A program made the position numbers and the translations under genes. Of a DNA stretch of 64,000 bases, positions 42,194 to 50,739 are shown piece by piece; the stretch's first letter is position 1; each line of letters starts with the position of its first letter. Below the pieces are notes generated by a model. That model saw only the letters and a program-made list of their open reading frames with translations, was not told the origin of the DNA and searched no databases. Source of the stretch: Actinospineispora acaciae DSM 45401 (lineage in GTDB: Bacteria > Actinomycetota > Actinomycetes > Mycobacteriales > Pseudonocardiaceae); the NCBI RefSeq assembly GCF_000620785.1, contig NZ_JIAI01000003.1:186001-250000 (forward strand). Reading direction: 5' to 3'.

Positions 42194-43576
42194 TCAGCTC
42201 ACGGCGGACACGTCGAGGTCCAGCTCGGTCAGCTCGACGACCTCGGCCGGGGTGAAGCCGGGGGCGATCCGCTCCACCTTGAACCGGGTGCCGTCCCAGC
42301 GCAGCACCGCCAGGTCGGTGACCACGATGTCCACGCAGGATTGGCCGGTCAGCGGGTAGTCGCACTCCTTGACCAGCTTGGCGTTGCCGGCCGCGTCGAG
42401 GTGGGTCATCAGCACCATGACCGTGGCGTCGCCGGCGACCAGGTCCATGGCCCCTCCGATGCCGCCGCCGACCATGTCCGGCGTGCTCCAGTTCGCCAGG
42501 CTGGCCTTCGCGTCCACCTGGAAGGCACCCAGCGCGACCACGTCGACCTTGCCGCCCCTGACCATCTCGAAGGACGTGACGCTCTCGAAGAACGACGCCC
42601 CCGGGTTGACGTGCACGTAGTGCCCGCTGGCGTTGTAGACCGAGGGGTCGTAGTTCTCCTTGTCGGCGATGGTGCCGTAACCCAGCACGCCGTTCTCCGA
42701 GTGCAGCGTGATGTCGCGGCCCTCGATGTAGTTCGAGATCAGGCCGGGGATGCCCAGCCCGAGGTTCATGTAGCTCGGCTCCGGGACCAGGCTGGCCGCC
42801 ACCTCGGCCATCTGCTCGCGGGTCCACGCCGGCTTGCCGTGGTAGGTCCGCGAGCTGCTCGCGCCCCGGCCGGCCTTGGGGGTCAGGTGGTCGTGCGGCA
42901 CGTCGACGGTGCTCTTGCACACCCGCGCGACGAAGATCCCGGGCAGGCCGACCCGCTCCGGGTCGATCTCGCCGTCCACGATCTCGTCCACCTCGGCGAT
43001 CGCGATCTTGGCGGCCTTGGCGAAGCTGGGCATGAAGTTGCGGCCCACGCCGCCGAACTCCAGGTTCCCGAACCGGTCCGCGCGGTCGGCCTTGATCAGC
43101 GCGTAGTCGACCTTGAGCCCCTGTTCCAGGACGTGGTCGACGCCGTCGATGGTGCGGACCTCCTTGCCCTCGGCGATCGCGGTGCCCACGCCGGTGCGGG
43201 TGAAGAACGCGCCGATGCCCGCTCCCCCGGCGCGCAGCCGCTCCACCAGGGTGCCCTGCGGCACCAGCTCGACGTCGATCAGGCCGGCCGCGATCTGCTC
43301 CTCGGCGGCCGAGACGCCCGCGCCCGCCCGCGCCGAGAACGACACGATCAGCCGGTTCACCTGGCGGTTCTCGATGAGCGTGTTGGACCGGTAGGGGCCG
43401 GCGCCCAGCGAGTTCGCCACGATGCACAGCTCCCGGGCGCCCTGCTCGCGCAGCGCGACGGTGAGGCTGGTCGGGAAGCTGTGCGTCATCCCGAACCCGG
43501 CGATCGACACGCTGGAGCCGTCCGGGACGTCGGCCACCGCGTCCGCCGGTGATGAGTAGATCTTGTTGATAGTCAT
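42194..43576 (-). CDS. 3-oxoacid CoA-transferase, fused alpha and beta subunits (SCOT type)
   Basis: The 460-residue product joins both subunits. The alpha part runs from IYSSPADAVADVPDGSSVSI to about residue 225, with GFGMTHSFPTSL and DRADRFGNLEFGG. The beta part starts near TREQMAEVAASLVPEP and has the catalytic glutamate in LHSENGVLGYG near residue 303. Such enzymes move CoA between succinyl-CoA and a 3-oxoacid. In this operon it could activate, or release, a keto acid formed by the aldolase-type steps. The direct repeat GCTATGACCCC twice at 43604-43625 lies just before its start. Confidence 0.8.
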   Translation of the reverse strand: MTINKIYSSPADAVADVPDGSSVSIAGFGMTHSFPTSLTVALREQGARELCIVANSLGAGPYRSNTLIENRQVNRLIVSFSARAGAGVSAAEEQIAAGLIDVELVPQGTLVERLRAGGAGIGAFFTRTGVGTAIAEGKEVRTIDGVDHVLEQGLKVDYALIKADRADRFGNLEFGGVGRNFMPSFAKAAKIAIAEVDEIVDGEIDPERVGLPGIFVARVCKSTVDVPHDHLTPKAGRGASSSRTYHGKPAWTREQMAEVAASLVPEPSYMNLGLGIPGLISNYIEGRDITLHSENGVLGYGTIADKENYDPSVYNASGHYVHVNPGASFFESVTSFEMVRGGKVDVVALGAFQVDAKASLANWSTPDMVGGGIGGAMDLVAGDATVMVLMTHLDAAGNAKLVKECDYPLTGQSCVDIVVTDLAVLRWDGTRFKVERIAPGFTPAEVVELTELDLDVSAVS

Positions 43577-43615
43577 GTGCGCTATGCCTTTCGGTGCTAT
43601 CCCGCTATGACCCCG

Positions 43616-44035
43616 CTATGACCCCGCCGGACGGAACCGCGGTAGTGCGTTCCCGTCGCCGGTGTCCTGGAAGACGACCTCAACGACGTCGCCTATCCGA
43701 ACCTTCTCCACATCGCATTCCACGATGTTGGTCATTATTCGCGGGCCCTCGTCGAGTTCGACATAGGCGAGCACGTACGGGGTGGAACCGGACCAGGCGC
43801 CGAAGGCGCGGCGGATGACGCTGAACGTGTAGATCGTGCCGCGACCGCCGGCCTGCTCCCAGGCGGTGTCGTCGCTGTGGCAGAACGGGCAGACCGGGCG
43901 CGGGTACCAGATGGCCTCGCCGCAGGCGTTGCAGCGGCGGATCAGCAGCCGGCCCTGCGCGGTGGCCGCCCAGAACTCCTCGGTGTCCGGGTTGGCCACC
44001 GGCACCGGTACCGGCAGCGCGGTTGTCTCGCTCAT
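43616..44035 (-). CDS. DUF35 (Zn-ribbon/OB-fold) acyl-CoA-binding partner, copy 1
   Basis: The 139-residue protein has a rubredoxin-like zinc ribbon, CNACG near residue 35 and CPFCH near 49, then an OB fold (GRGTIYTFSVIRRAFG, PYVLAYVELDEGPRIMTNIV). DUF35 proteins pair with thiolase-fold enzymes; in steroid side-chain breakdown the DUF35 domain of ChsH2 is needed by the aldolase Ltp2. The gene overlaps the stop of such a thiolase-like gene by four bases, fitting that partnership. Confidence 0.8.
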   Translation of the reverse strand: MSETTALPVPVPVANPDTEEFWAATAQGRLLIRRCNACGEAIWYPRPVCPFCHSDDTAWEQAGGRGTIYTFSVIRRAFGAWSGSTPYVLAYVELDEGPRIMTNIVECDVEKVRIGDVVEVVFQDTGDGNALPRFRPAGS

Positions 44036-45198
44036 GAGGCCCTCCCGAGGATCATCGTCGCGCTGCGCATTCGGGTGCCGAGGTCGCCGCCGTTGCCGTG
44101 CACCAGGGCGAGGTCGCAGTCGGGCAGCTGGACCTCGGCGTTCGCCTCGCCGCGCAGCTGCCGGACCGCCTCGATGATCTTGGTGACGCCGCCCCGGTGG
44201 GCGGGGTGGTTGTTGCACAGCCCGCCGCCGTCGGTGTTGAACGGGAGCTTGCCGTGGGGAGCGACCAGGGCGCCGTCCAGGACGAACCGCCCGCCCTTGC
44301 CCTTCTCGCAGAACCCGAGGTCCTCCAGCATCATCAGCACGGTGATGGTGAAGCTGTCGTAGATCGACACGTAGTCGATGTCCGCCGGGGTCACGCCGGC
44401 CTCCGCGAAGGCTCGCGGGCCCGACCAGACCGCGCTGGAGTACGTCAGGTCGGCCTTGCCGCCGTTGAGGATCTTGCCTGCCTCGCCCTGGCCGAGGATG
44501 GAGACCGACCGTCGGTCTAGCTTGCGCGCGACCTCCGGGCTGACCACCACGACCGCCCCGCCACCGTCGGTGACCACGCAGCAGTCCGCCCGGTGCAGCG
44601 GGTCGGCCACCAGCGGCGAGTTGGTCACGTCCTCGACGGTCATGACCTTGCGCAGGAACGCGTTCGGGTTGTGCGAGGCGTGGATCGAGGCGGCCACCTT
44701 GATCTCGGCGAGCTGCTCGCTGGTGGTGCCGTACTCGTACATGTGCCGCTGCGCGGCGAGGGCGTACGTGCTGAGGATGCCGGCGCCGTCGAACATCCGC
44801 CGCTCGAAGCTGTCCTCCGGGGTGACCGGCCCGCCGCCGCCGGGCTGGATGCCGGTGCGCGGCTTGCCGGCCAGGGTCACCAGCGCCACGTTGCACTTGC
44901 CGGCGGCGATGGCGGCCGCCGCGTGCGAGACGTGGTAGATCGGTGACGCCCCACCGCTCTCGGTGGAGTCCATGTAGGTGAGGTTGCGCAGGCCCATGTA
45001 CTCGGCCATGGAGATCCAGCCGGCGCCGGCGGCGTCGTTGCCGCAGAAGTACCCGTCGACGTCCTCCAGGGTCAGGCCGGCGTCGGCCACGGCGCCGAGG
45101 GCGACCTCGGTGTGCACCTGCGCCAGCGACTTGTCCGGAAGTTCACGCCCGGGATGCTCGTAGGCCCCGACGATCAGTGCCTGTCCCTTGGTGCTCAT
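44032..45198 (-). CDS. Thiolase-fold protein without nucleophilic Cys (Ltp2-like), copy 1
   Basis: The 388-residue protein has the SCP-x/lipid-transfer thiolase fold: IVGAYEHPGRELPDKSLAQ at the start, NPNAFLRKVMTVEDV near 180 and DGGGLCNNHPAHRGG near 335. Where true thiolases have Cys in the CASG-like motif, this one reads DSTESGGAS (residues 77-85). Loss of that cysteine plus a DUF35 partner is the pattern of Ltp2, a retro-aldolase that cuts a hydroxyacyl-CoA. A tyrosine in YDSFT at residue 280 may correspond to an Ltp2 catalytic tyrosine; the mapping is tentative. Confidence 0.7.
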   Translation of the reverse strand: MSTKGQALIVGAYEHPGRELPDKSLAQVHTEVALGAVADAGLTLEDVDGYFCGNDAAGAGWISMAEYMGLRNLTYMDSTESGGASPIYHVSHAAAAIAAGKCNVALVTLAGKPRTGIQPGGGGPVTPEDSFERRMFDGAGILSTYALAAQRHMYEYGTTSEQLAEIKVAASIHASHNPNAFLRKVMTVEDVTNSPLVADPLHRADCCVVTDGGGAVVVVSPEVARKLDRRSVSILGQGEAGKILNGGKADLTYSSAVWSGPRAFAEAGVTPADIDYVSIYDSFTITVLMMLEDLGFCEKGKGGRFVLDGALVAPHGKLPFNTDGGGLCNNHPAHRGGVTKIIEAVRQLRGEANAEVQLPDCDLALVHGNGGDLGTRMRSATMILGRAS

Positions 45199-47447
45199 AT
45201 GGTTCCTTCCGTCCAGGGGCGCCGTGCCCCGAAGACCGTCGCGTTGTCCCTGCCCAGGTCCGGGGCCGGGCTCGGCCGGGGTGGGTCGTACTCGCGCAGC
45301 CGCATCGGGAAGCCCTTGCTCCTCGGGTGCTCGTCGGTGCGGTCCAGGTAGACCCGCCGGTCGCGGAAGTGCGGGTCGCGGGCGCGGTCGGCCGCCGTGT
45401 ACACCGGGGCGCAGGAGATCCCGGCCTCGGTCAGGGTGGCCACGCACTCGGTGCGGGACCGGGCGGCGGTCCAGTCCGAGATCACCCGGTCGACCCGCTC
45501 CTGGTTGGCCAGCCACCAGCTTTCGGGGTGTCCGGCCAGCTCGGCGGCGCCGATCACGCCGGCCAGTGCGGCGCGTTCGGCGTCGGTCCGGCAGGCCAGC
45601 GCGATCCACTGGTCGGCGCCCAGGCAGGGGTAGACGTCGTGCGGGGTGCTGCCGGGGCGCCGGTTGCCGGTCGGAGCCGCGACCCGCCCGGTCGCCGCGT
45701 ACTCCGCGATGCGGTCGGCCAGCGTCCAGGTGACCAGCTCGCGCTGGGAGATGTCCAGGTGCTGGCCGCGCACGTCGTGGTGCAGGCAGTAGCCGACCAG
45801 GCCGGCGGCGAACAGCGCGACCAGCTGGTCGGGGTAGTTGACGTCGGCGGAGGACCAGATCGGGCCGCCGCCGGGGTACCCGGTGACCGAGGCCAGCCCG
45901 GACAGCAGGTCGAGCGTGGAGCCGTAGGAGCGGCCGCGCGCCTCGGGTCCGGACTGGCCCTGGCTGGACAGCGAGACGTAGATCAGCCTGGGGTTGATGC
46001 CGGTCAGGGTGGCGTGGTCGATGCCGAGGCGCTCGGTGACGCCGACGGTGAAGTTCTCCAGCAGCACGTCGGCGTCGGCGACCAGGCGGGCCATGGTTGC
46101 GCGCCCCGCCTCGGTCTTCAGGTCCAGGGTCACGCCGAGCTTGCCGGCGTTGTTCGACTCGAACAGCGGCGAGTCGCCGTCGGAGTCTGAGTCGGCGAGC
46201 TCGGTGCCCATGGCCGGCCACAGCCGGAAGGAGTCCGGCCGGTTCGGAGACTCGATCTTGATGACGGTGGCGCCGTAGTCGGCGAGCAGCCGGCCGGCGG
46301 CGGCGCCGGCGGTGATCGTGCCCAGGTCCAGCACGACCACGCCGGACAGCGGCGCCGGTGCCGTCCCGTCCACGGCCGGTGCTCGCCGGGCGGCCGGGAG
46401 GGCGCCGTCGGCCCGGCCGTCCAGCTCCGGTGGGCTTCCGCAGCGCCAGGCCAGCGCGCCGAGCCTGGGGATCGGGCCGATCCGGGGCCGCTGCCCGGCG
46501 ACGAAGCCGCGGGCGCGGTACTGCTCGGAGGCGCAGATGTCGGCCACGTCCGCGCTGAAACCGAACGCCAGCCCGAGGGCCTGCGCGCGCTCGTACACCT
46601 CCCGCTTGGGCAGCCGCGCCGCCCACCGCTCGATCACCGGCCACCACAGCCCGGCCAGCTCGGCGCGGCCGGCCTCGTCGCGCAGCCTCGGGTCGTCCAG
46701 CGCCGGGTCGCCGACCAGGCCGCGCACGGTGTCCCACTGGTCGGGCTGGAACACGATGCCGACCCAGCCGTCGGCGGCGGGCACGATGCGCCACGGCCCG
46801 GTGAACACGCCCGCGCGGTTGGGCACGTTGCCGCCGTGGGCGTAGATGACGTCGCTCTTCCAGTCGATGTGCGCGGCCACGTCGCACAGCGCCACGTCCA
46901 CCACGTCGCCCGCCCCGGTGTGCTCGCGGCGGCGCAGCGCGAGCATCGCGCCGTAGAAGCCGACGAACGCGGCGGCGTGCGCGGTCTGCTCGCCGCCCAG
47001 GCTCAGCGGCGCCCGGTCCGGCTCGCCGATCATGGTGGCCAGCCCGCCGTAGCTCTCCGCGAGCAGGCTGTCCGAGTGCTGGTCGGAGCGGTCGTCGTCG
47101 AGGCCGTACGGGGTCAGCCAGGCCACCACCAGGCGCGGCCAGTCCCGGCGGATGCGCTCGGGGGTCAGGCCTCGGGCGGCGGCGCGGCGCGGGCCCAGGT
47201 CGGTGACCAGCAGGTCGGCGTGCGCCAGCAGCCGCTCCAGCTCGTCCTCCGGCACGGCGCGCTTGTCGGCGTTGAGCGTGGCGTAGGTGAAGTTGACGCC
47301 CGAAGCGTCCACCGGCTCGCGGGTGCGCCCCGGGTCGCCGCCCGGTGGCTCGCACCGCAACACCTCGTGCCCGAACCCGGCGAACAGCCGCCCGCACACC
47401 TGTGCAGCCGTGTCCCCGGACAGCTCGACGACCCGCGTCGACGTCAT
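45195..47447 (-). CDS. Class III (CaiB/BaiF) CoA-transferase, tandemly doubled
   Basis: The 750-residue protein contains two CaiB-like halves, about 1-370 (RVVELSGDTAAQVCGRLFAG) and 380-750 (GVVVLDLGTITAGAAAGRLL), about twice the usual 380-400 residues. In the formyl-CoA-transferase alignment the catalytic aspartate falls in VVDVALCDVA of the first half, while the second half has glutamate there (LDISQRELV). The single chain may imitate the interlocked dimer of this family. It would attach CoA to the substrate acid at the expense of another CoA thioester. It overlaps both neighbours by four bases. Confidence 0.75.
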   Translation of the reverse strand: MTSTRVVELSGDTAAQVCGRLFAGFGHEVLRCEPPGGDPGRTREPVDASGVNFTYATLNADKRAVPEDELERLLAHADLLVTDLGPRRAAARGLTPERIRRDWPRLVVAWLTPYGLDDDRSDQHSDSLLAESYGGLATMIGEPDRAPLSLGGEQTAHAAAFVGFYGAMLALRRREHTGAGDVVDVALCDVAAHIDWKSDVIYAHGGNVPNRAGVFTGPWRIVPAADGWVGIVFQPDQWDTVRGLVGDPALDDPRLRDEAGRAELAGLWWPVIERWAARLPKREVYERAQALGLAFGFSADVADICASEQYRARGFVAGQRPRIGPIPRLGALAWRCGSPPELDGRADGALPAARRAPAVDGTAPAPLSGVVVLDLGTITAGAAAGRLLADYGATVIKIESPNRPDSFRLWPAMGTELADSDSDGDSPLFESNNAGKLGVTLDLKTEAGRATMARLVADADVLLENFTVGVTERLGIDHATLTGINPRLIYVSLSSQGQSGPEARGRSYGSTLDLLSGLASVTGYPGGGPIWSSADVNYPDQLVALFAAGLVGYCLHHDVRGQHLDISQRELVTWTLADRIAEYAATGRVAAPTGNRRPGSTPHDVYPCLGADQWIALACRTDAERAALAGVIGAAELAGHPESWWLANQERVDRVISDWTAARSRTECVATLTEAGISCAPVYTAADRARDPHFRDRRVYLDRTDEHPRSKGFPMRLREYDPPRPSPAPDLGRDNATVFGARRPWTEGTI

Positions 47448-48253
47448 GGGCGGGCGTCCTGGGCCGGTTTGTTCACCGCTCGCCGGTAGGTGGCGTTGCC
47501 GTCGCTGAGCACGTCGGTCCGGGCCTGGATCTGCACCCTGACGTCCTGGCCGTACTGGATCGCGTTGGTCCAGTCCGAGATGTGCATCGGGATCTCGTGC
47601 AGCGCGCGCTTGGACCAGGTCAGCGTCACCGCGTCGAAGCCGGCGATCCGCCGGGCCAGCTCCAGCGCGGCGTCGGCCAGCCGCTCGGCGGGCACCGCCT
47701 GGTTCACCAGGCCCCACTCGGCCGCCGTGGCCCCGCTGATCCGGTCCGCGGTGAGCACCATCCAGGCCGCGCGCTTGGGCCCCAGCCGCAGCTGGGTGGA
47801 CGGCCCGGCCAGGCTCGGGTACAGCCCGAAGCCCACCTCGGGCATGCCGATCGGCGCGTCCTCGGCGGCGATCGCCAGGTCGCTGGAGTTGATCAGGGTC
47901 AGCCCGCCGCCGAGCGCGTACCCGTTGACCGCCGCGATCACCACCGCCGGGTGCGCGCGGATCTTCTCCTGCACCGCCGCCCAGCTGGTCCGGCGGCCCT
48001 CGGGGGTGTCGTCGGCGTCCATGCCCTCCTCGCCGGACTCCTTGAGGTCCACCCCGGAGCAGAACGCCGGCCCGTTCCCGGTCAGGATGATCACCTTCGC
48101 GGCGCCGTGCAGGGCATCGAGCGTGTCGAGCAGCTCGGTGCGGGCCGCGCGGCTCATCGCGTTGCGCTTGGCCGGCCGGTTCAGCGTCACCCGCGCGACG
48201 CCCTCGCCGAGGTCCTCGCGCAGGACCAGAGCCTCCATGTGGGCAGAGCTCAC
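47444..48253 (-). CDS. Enoyl-CoA hydratase family protein
   Basis: The 269-residue crotonase has oxyanion-hole segments GPAFCSGVDLKES near residue 65 and VNGYALGGGLTLINSSDLAI near 110, and a glutamate in APIGMPEVGFGLYPS near 135-140. It probably hydrates an enoyl-CoA to the beta-hydroxyacyl-CoA that an aldolase could cleave. GTG at 48253, after GAGGGAG, overlaps the DUF35 stop by four bases; an ATG at 48238 would drop five residues. Confidence 0.75.
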   Translation of the reverse strand: MSSAHMEALVLREDLGEGVARVTLNRPAKRNAMSRAARTELLDTLDALHGAAKVIILTGNGPAFCSGVDLKESGEEGMDADDTPEGRRTSWAAVQEKIRAHPAVVIAAVNGYALGGGLTLINSSDLAIAAEDAPIGMPEVGFGLYPSLAGPSTQLRLGPKRAAWMVLTADRISGATAAEWGLVNQAVPAERLADAALELARRIAGFDAVTLTWSKRALHEIPMHISDWTNAIQYGQDVRVQIQARTDVLSDGNATYRRAVNKPAQDARP

Positions 48254-48675
48254 CGGGCGGCTCCCTCTGCAACGGCGAACTTGACGATGGTCCGGCCGCT
48301 CGCGTTCGGCTCGAACACCGCGCGCACCGGCAGGTCCAGGCGCAGCTCGTCCGGCGGGTCGACCAGCGTGCTGATCATGAAAGGCCCCTCGGCGAGCTTG
48401 ACGTACGCCACCAGGTAGGGCAGCTCGTCGGCGAACGCGGGCAGGTAGCGCTGGTGCATGGTGAACCAGGACCAGAGGGTGCCGGCGCCGCTGGCCGCCT
48501 TCCAGGTGAACGATCCGGACAGGCACTCCGGGCAGACCGGCGCCTGCGGGAACCAGCGCGCGCCGCACGCGTCGCACGCCTGTAAGCGCAGCTCGCCGGC
48601 GGCACAGCCGTCCCAGTAGGGCCTGTTCTCGGCCGTGACCTCGGGCAACAGCGCGGTGTACGCCTCGATATCCAT
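48250..48675 (-). CDS. DUF35 (Zn-ribbon/OB-fold) acyl-CoA-binding partner, copy 2
   Basis: The 141-residue protein has the zinc ribbon CDACG near residue 34 and CPECL near 48 and an OB fold (GAGTLWSWFTMHQRYLP, LPYLVAYVKLAEGPFMISTL). It is only distantly like the first DUF35 protein, so the two thiolase/DUF35 pairs probably handle different acyl-CoAs. It lies 11 bases after the thiolase-like gene at 48687 and overlaps the hydratase gene. Confidence 0.8.
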   Translation of the reverse strand: MDIEAYTALLPEVTAENRPYWDGCAAGELRLQACDACGARWFPQAPVCPECLSGSFTWKAASGAGTLWSWFTMHQRYLPAFADELPYLVAYVKLAEGPFMISTLVDPPDELRLDLPVRAVFEPNASGRTIVKFAVAEGAAR

Positions 48676-48686
48676 TGCCTAAACTC

Positions 48687-49823
48687 CTATGCGGTCGTCA
48701 GGACGTGAGACGTGACGATCGGCGAGGCGCACATGTACTGGACGGTCTCGCAGTTCGCGACCTGCCGTGCCCCGGCTTCGCCGCGCACCTGTCGGACCGC
48801 CTCGACATGGAAGGCGAACCCCTGCATGTAGCTTTCGCCGGTGTGGCCGCCGGAGGTGTTCAGCGGCCTCGGGCCGTCGAAATGGATCCGCCCGTCGCGC
48901 ACCCATTCCCAGGCGCTGCCGCGCTTGGCGTGGTCGAAGCCTTCCAGCGTGAACAGGATCGTGGGCGTGAAGTTGTCGTACACCTGCAGGCAGTCCATTT
49001 GTTCCGGGGCGAGCCCGGTCTGCTGGTAAAGCTGAGCCGATACGCTCTGGCACGCGGAGTAGAAGAAGTCCTCGCTGGTGTAGTGGTTGGTGAGCGCGGA
49101 CATCCCGGCGGTGCCGGCGACCCGCACCGGCGGCTTGCGCAGCGAGCGCGCCCGCTCCAGCGAGGTGACGATGAACGCGACCCCGCCGTCGTTGATGATG
49201 CAGTAGTCCAGCTTGCGCAGCGGTTCGGCGATGAAGCGCGAGGCCAGGTACTCCTCGCGGTCGATCTCGTCCTGGAAGACGGCGATCGGGTTGCGCGCGG
49301 CGTTGCGGCGGTTGTTGATGGCCAGCGGCGCGAGCGCGTCGTCCGGGGCGCCGTAGAGGTGCCGGTAGCGCTGGTACATCAGCGAGACGTACGCACCGGG
49401 CGACGTCATCCCGTACATGGTGTCGTAGCCGACCGTCGGGCCGCCGCCCTCGCCGCCGTACTTCATCCCCACCGACCGGCCATTGGTGGCGTACACGCAG
49501 GCCACCACGTCGGCGAAGCCGCTGCGCACCAGCGCGCAGGCCTCCTGCAGGGCGATGCCGCTCATCCGGCCGGTGCCCTCGAGGTCGTGCACGAACTTCA
49601 CGTTGTGGGTGCCGATCACGTCGGCCATCCGCGCGTAGTTCAGGTTCGTGCATATCAGCGCGTCGATCTCGCTCTTGTCGACGCCGCTGTCGTCCAGCGC
49701 GTCGCGCAGCGCGCGGGCGCCCAGGTCGTAGAGGTCCTTGGGGACGTTCTTATTGGCGTAGAGCGCGCGGAAGTCGGACTCCCCGACACCCACGATCGCC
49801 ACGTCGTCCACGCTTTTCCACAT
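48687..49823 (-). CDS. Thiolase-fold protein without nucleophilic Cys (Ltp2-like), copy 2
   Basis: The 378-residue SCP-x/lipid-transfer thiolase-fold protein starts MWKSVDDVAIVGVGESDF and is the first structural gene of the operon. The region of the nucleophilic cysteine reads VHDLEGTGRMSG (residues 78-89) with no cysteine. VYDNFTPTI at 281-289 and NTSGGHTGESYMQG near 330 are kept. By analogy with Ltp2 it is more likely a retro-aldolase, acting with the DUF35 protein, than a thiolase. ATG at 49823 follows GAGAGG. Confidence 0.7.
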   Translation of the reverse strand: MWKSVDDVAIVGVGESDFRALYANKNVPKDLYDLGARALRDALDDSGVDKSEIDALICTNLNYARMADVIGTHNVKFVHDLEGTGRMSGIALQEACALVRSGFADVVACVYATNGRSVGMKYGGEGGGPTVGYDTMYGMTSPGAYVSLMYQRYRHLYGAPDDALAPLAINNRRNAARNPIAVFQDEIDREEYLASRFIAEPLRKLDYCIINDGGVAFIVTSLERARSLRKPPVRVAGTAGMSALTNHYTSEDFFYSACQSVSAQLYQQTGLAPEQMDCLQVYDNFTPTILFTLEGFDHAKRGSAWEWVRDGRIHFDGPRPLNTSGGHTGESYMQGFAFHVEAVRQVRGEAGARQVANCETVQYMCASPIVTSHVLTTA

Positions 49824-49836
49824 CTTGCCTCTCAAG

Positions 49837-49852
49837 TGTGTATTTATTCACA
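49837..49852. promoter_or_regulatory. AT-rich inverted repeat before the aldolase operon
   Basis: TGTGTATTTATTCACA has TGTG/CACA arms around eight A/T bases, 14 bases before the first thiolase-like gene and inside the 106-base gap after the GntR gene. Such an AT-rich spot is rare here and may be the -10 region or an operator of the operon. Confidence 0.4.
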
Positions 49853-49929
49853 ATCGTCGAGACGAATCCGGGCGCGCGCCGATACCGAGCGCCGTTCGTG
49901 AACGGCTCCCCTGATGAATGTGACCGCGC

Positions 49930-50601
49930 TTACTGCTTCTTTTCGAGTATCCGAACGGCTTCCAGCGCGGCCTGGGCGGCCGCCCGTACGTGCCGGTGTG
50001 ACGCCTCGCGGGCCCGCTCGGGCGAGCGTTCCTGGATCGCGGCGGCAAGGTCGAGGTATTCCTGGATGGATTCCTCCCGGCGACCGGGAATGGTCACCGA
50101 CAGGCTGCGCAGGGCATGAATTCGGGTGTGCAGCGGGGCGAGGGTCGCCTGCAGCAGCGAGTTGCGCGCGCCGGCCAGCAGCAGCTCGTCGAACTCGTAT
50201 ATCGCCCGCAGCCGCTCCTCCCCGGAGGCCTTCGGCTGCACCTTCTCGACCAGGGCGGCCACTTCCTCGTCGGTGGCGCGGCGCACGAACAGCTCGGCGG
50301 CGGCCGGTTCCAGTGCGTCGCGCACCTCGTAGATCTCGCGCACCTCGGCGCTGCCGAGCACCGCGACCCGGACCCCCCGGCTGGGCGCCGTCTCCATCAG
50401 GCCGAGGGTCAGCAGGTGGCGCACGGCCTCGCGGATCGAGGTGCGGCTGACGCCGGTGAGGTCCATGAGCTCGCGCTCGGTGAGCCGCGTCCCCGGCAGC
50501 AGCACGCCGTCGGCGATGGCCTGACGGACCCGGCGCACGACCATCTCCGGTACCGACTCGGAGGGACGGTCGATGAGCAGGTCGAGCTTCGGGTTCGTCA
50601 C
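49930..50601 (-). CDS. GntR family regulator, FadR/FCD type, of the aldolase-type operon
   Basis: The 223-residue protein has a winged helix (VVRRVRQAIADGVLLPGTRL, GVSRTSIREAVRHLLTLGLM, residues 20-85) and an FCD domain (EIYEVRDALEPAAAELFVRR onwards, with the HxxxH-type SHRHVRAAA near 205). GTG at 50601 follows AGGGGG. It lies directly upstream of the eight-gene catabolic operon in the same direction. The sequence over its own promoter recurs before the ABC transporter operon, so it probably controls itself, the transporter and perhaps the aldolase operon. Confidence 0.8.
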   Translation of the reverse strand: MTNPKLDLLIDRPSESVPEMVVRRVRQAIADGVLLPGTRLTERELMDLTGVSRTSIREAVRHLLTLGLMETAPSRGVRVAVLGSAEVREIYEVRDALEPAAAELFVRRATDEEVAALVEKVQPKASGEERLRAIYEFDELLLAGARNSLLQATLAPLHTRIHALRSLSVTIPGRREESIQEYLDLAAAIQERSPERAREASHRHVRAAAQAALEAVRILEKKQ

Positions 50602-50614
50602 TACGGCCCCCTAC

Positions 50615-50645
50615 TTTGTCTGACGTATTGAATACTACGTCGGCG
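50615..50645 (-). promoter_or_regulatory. GntR promoter and autoregulatory operator
   Basis: GACGTA (50622-50627) and TACGTC (50636-50641) form a perfect inverted repeat with eight bases between; the inner GTATTGAATAC is itself palindromic. On the minus strand TTGACG (50656-50661) and TAGTAT (50632-50637), 18 bases apart, make a good promoter whose -10 lies in the operator. It agrees at 23 of 31 positions with 40630-40660. Confidence 0.65.
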
Positions 50646-50739
50646 CCTGAATGAACGTCAAGACGAGCGGTCTTGCGTCGGTGTTCAGTTATCTGTCAGG
50701 CTGTCTTACAGTTTGGCAGGTTGGAGAGGTGTTGCGTCT

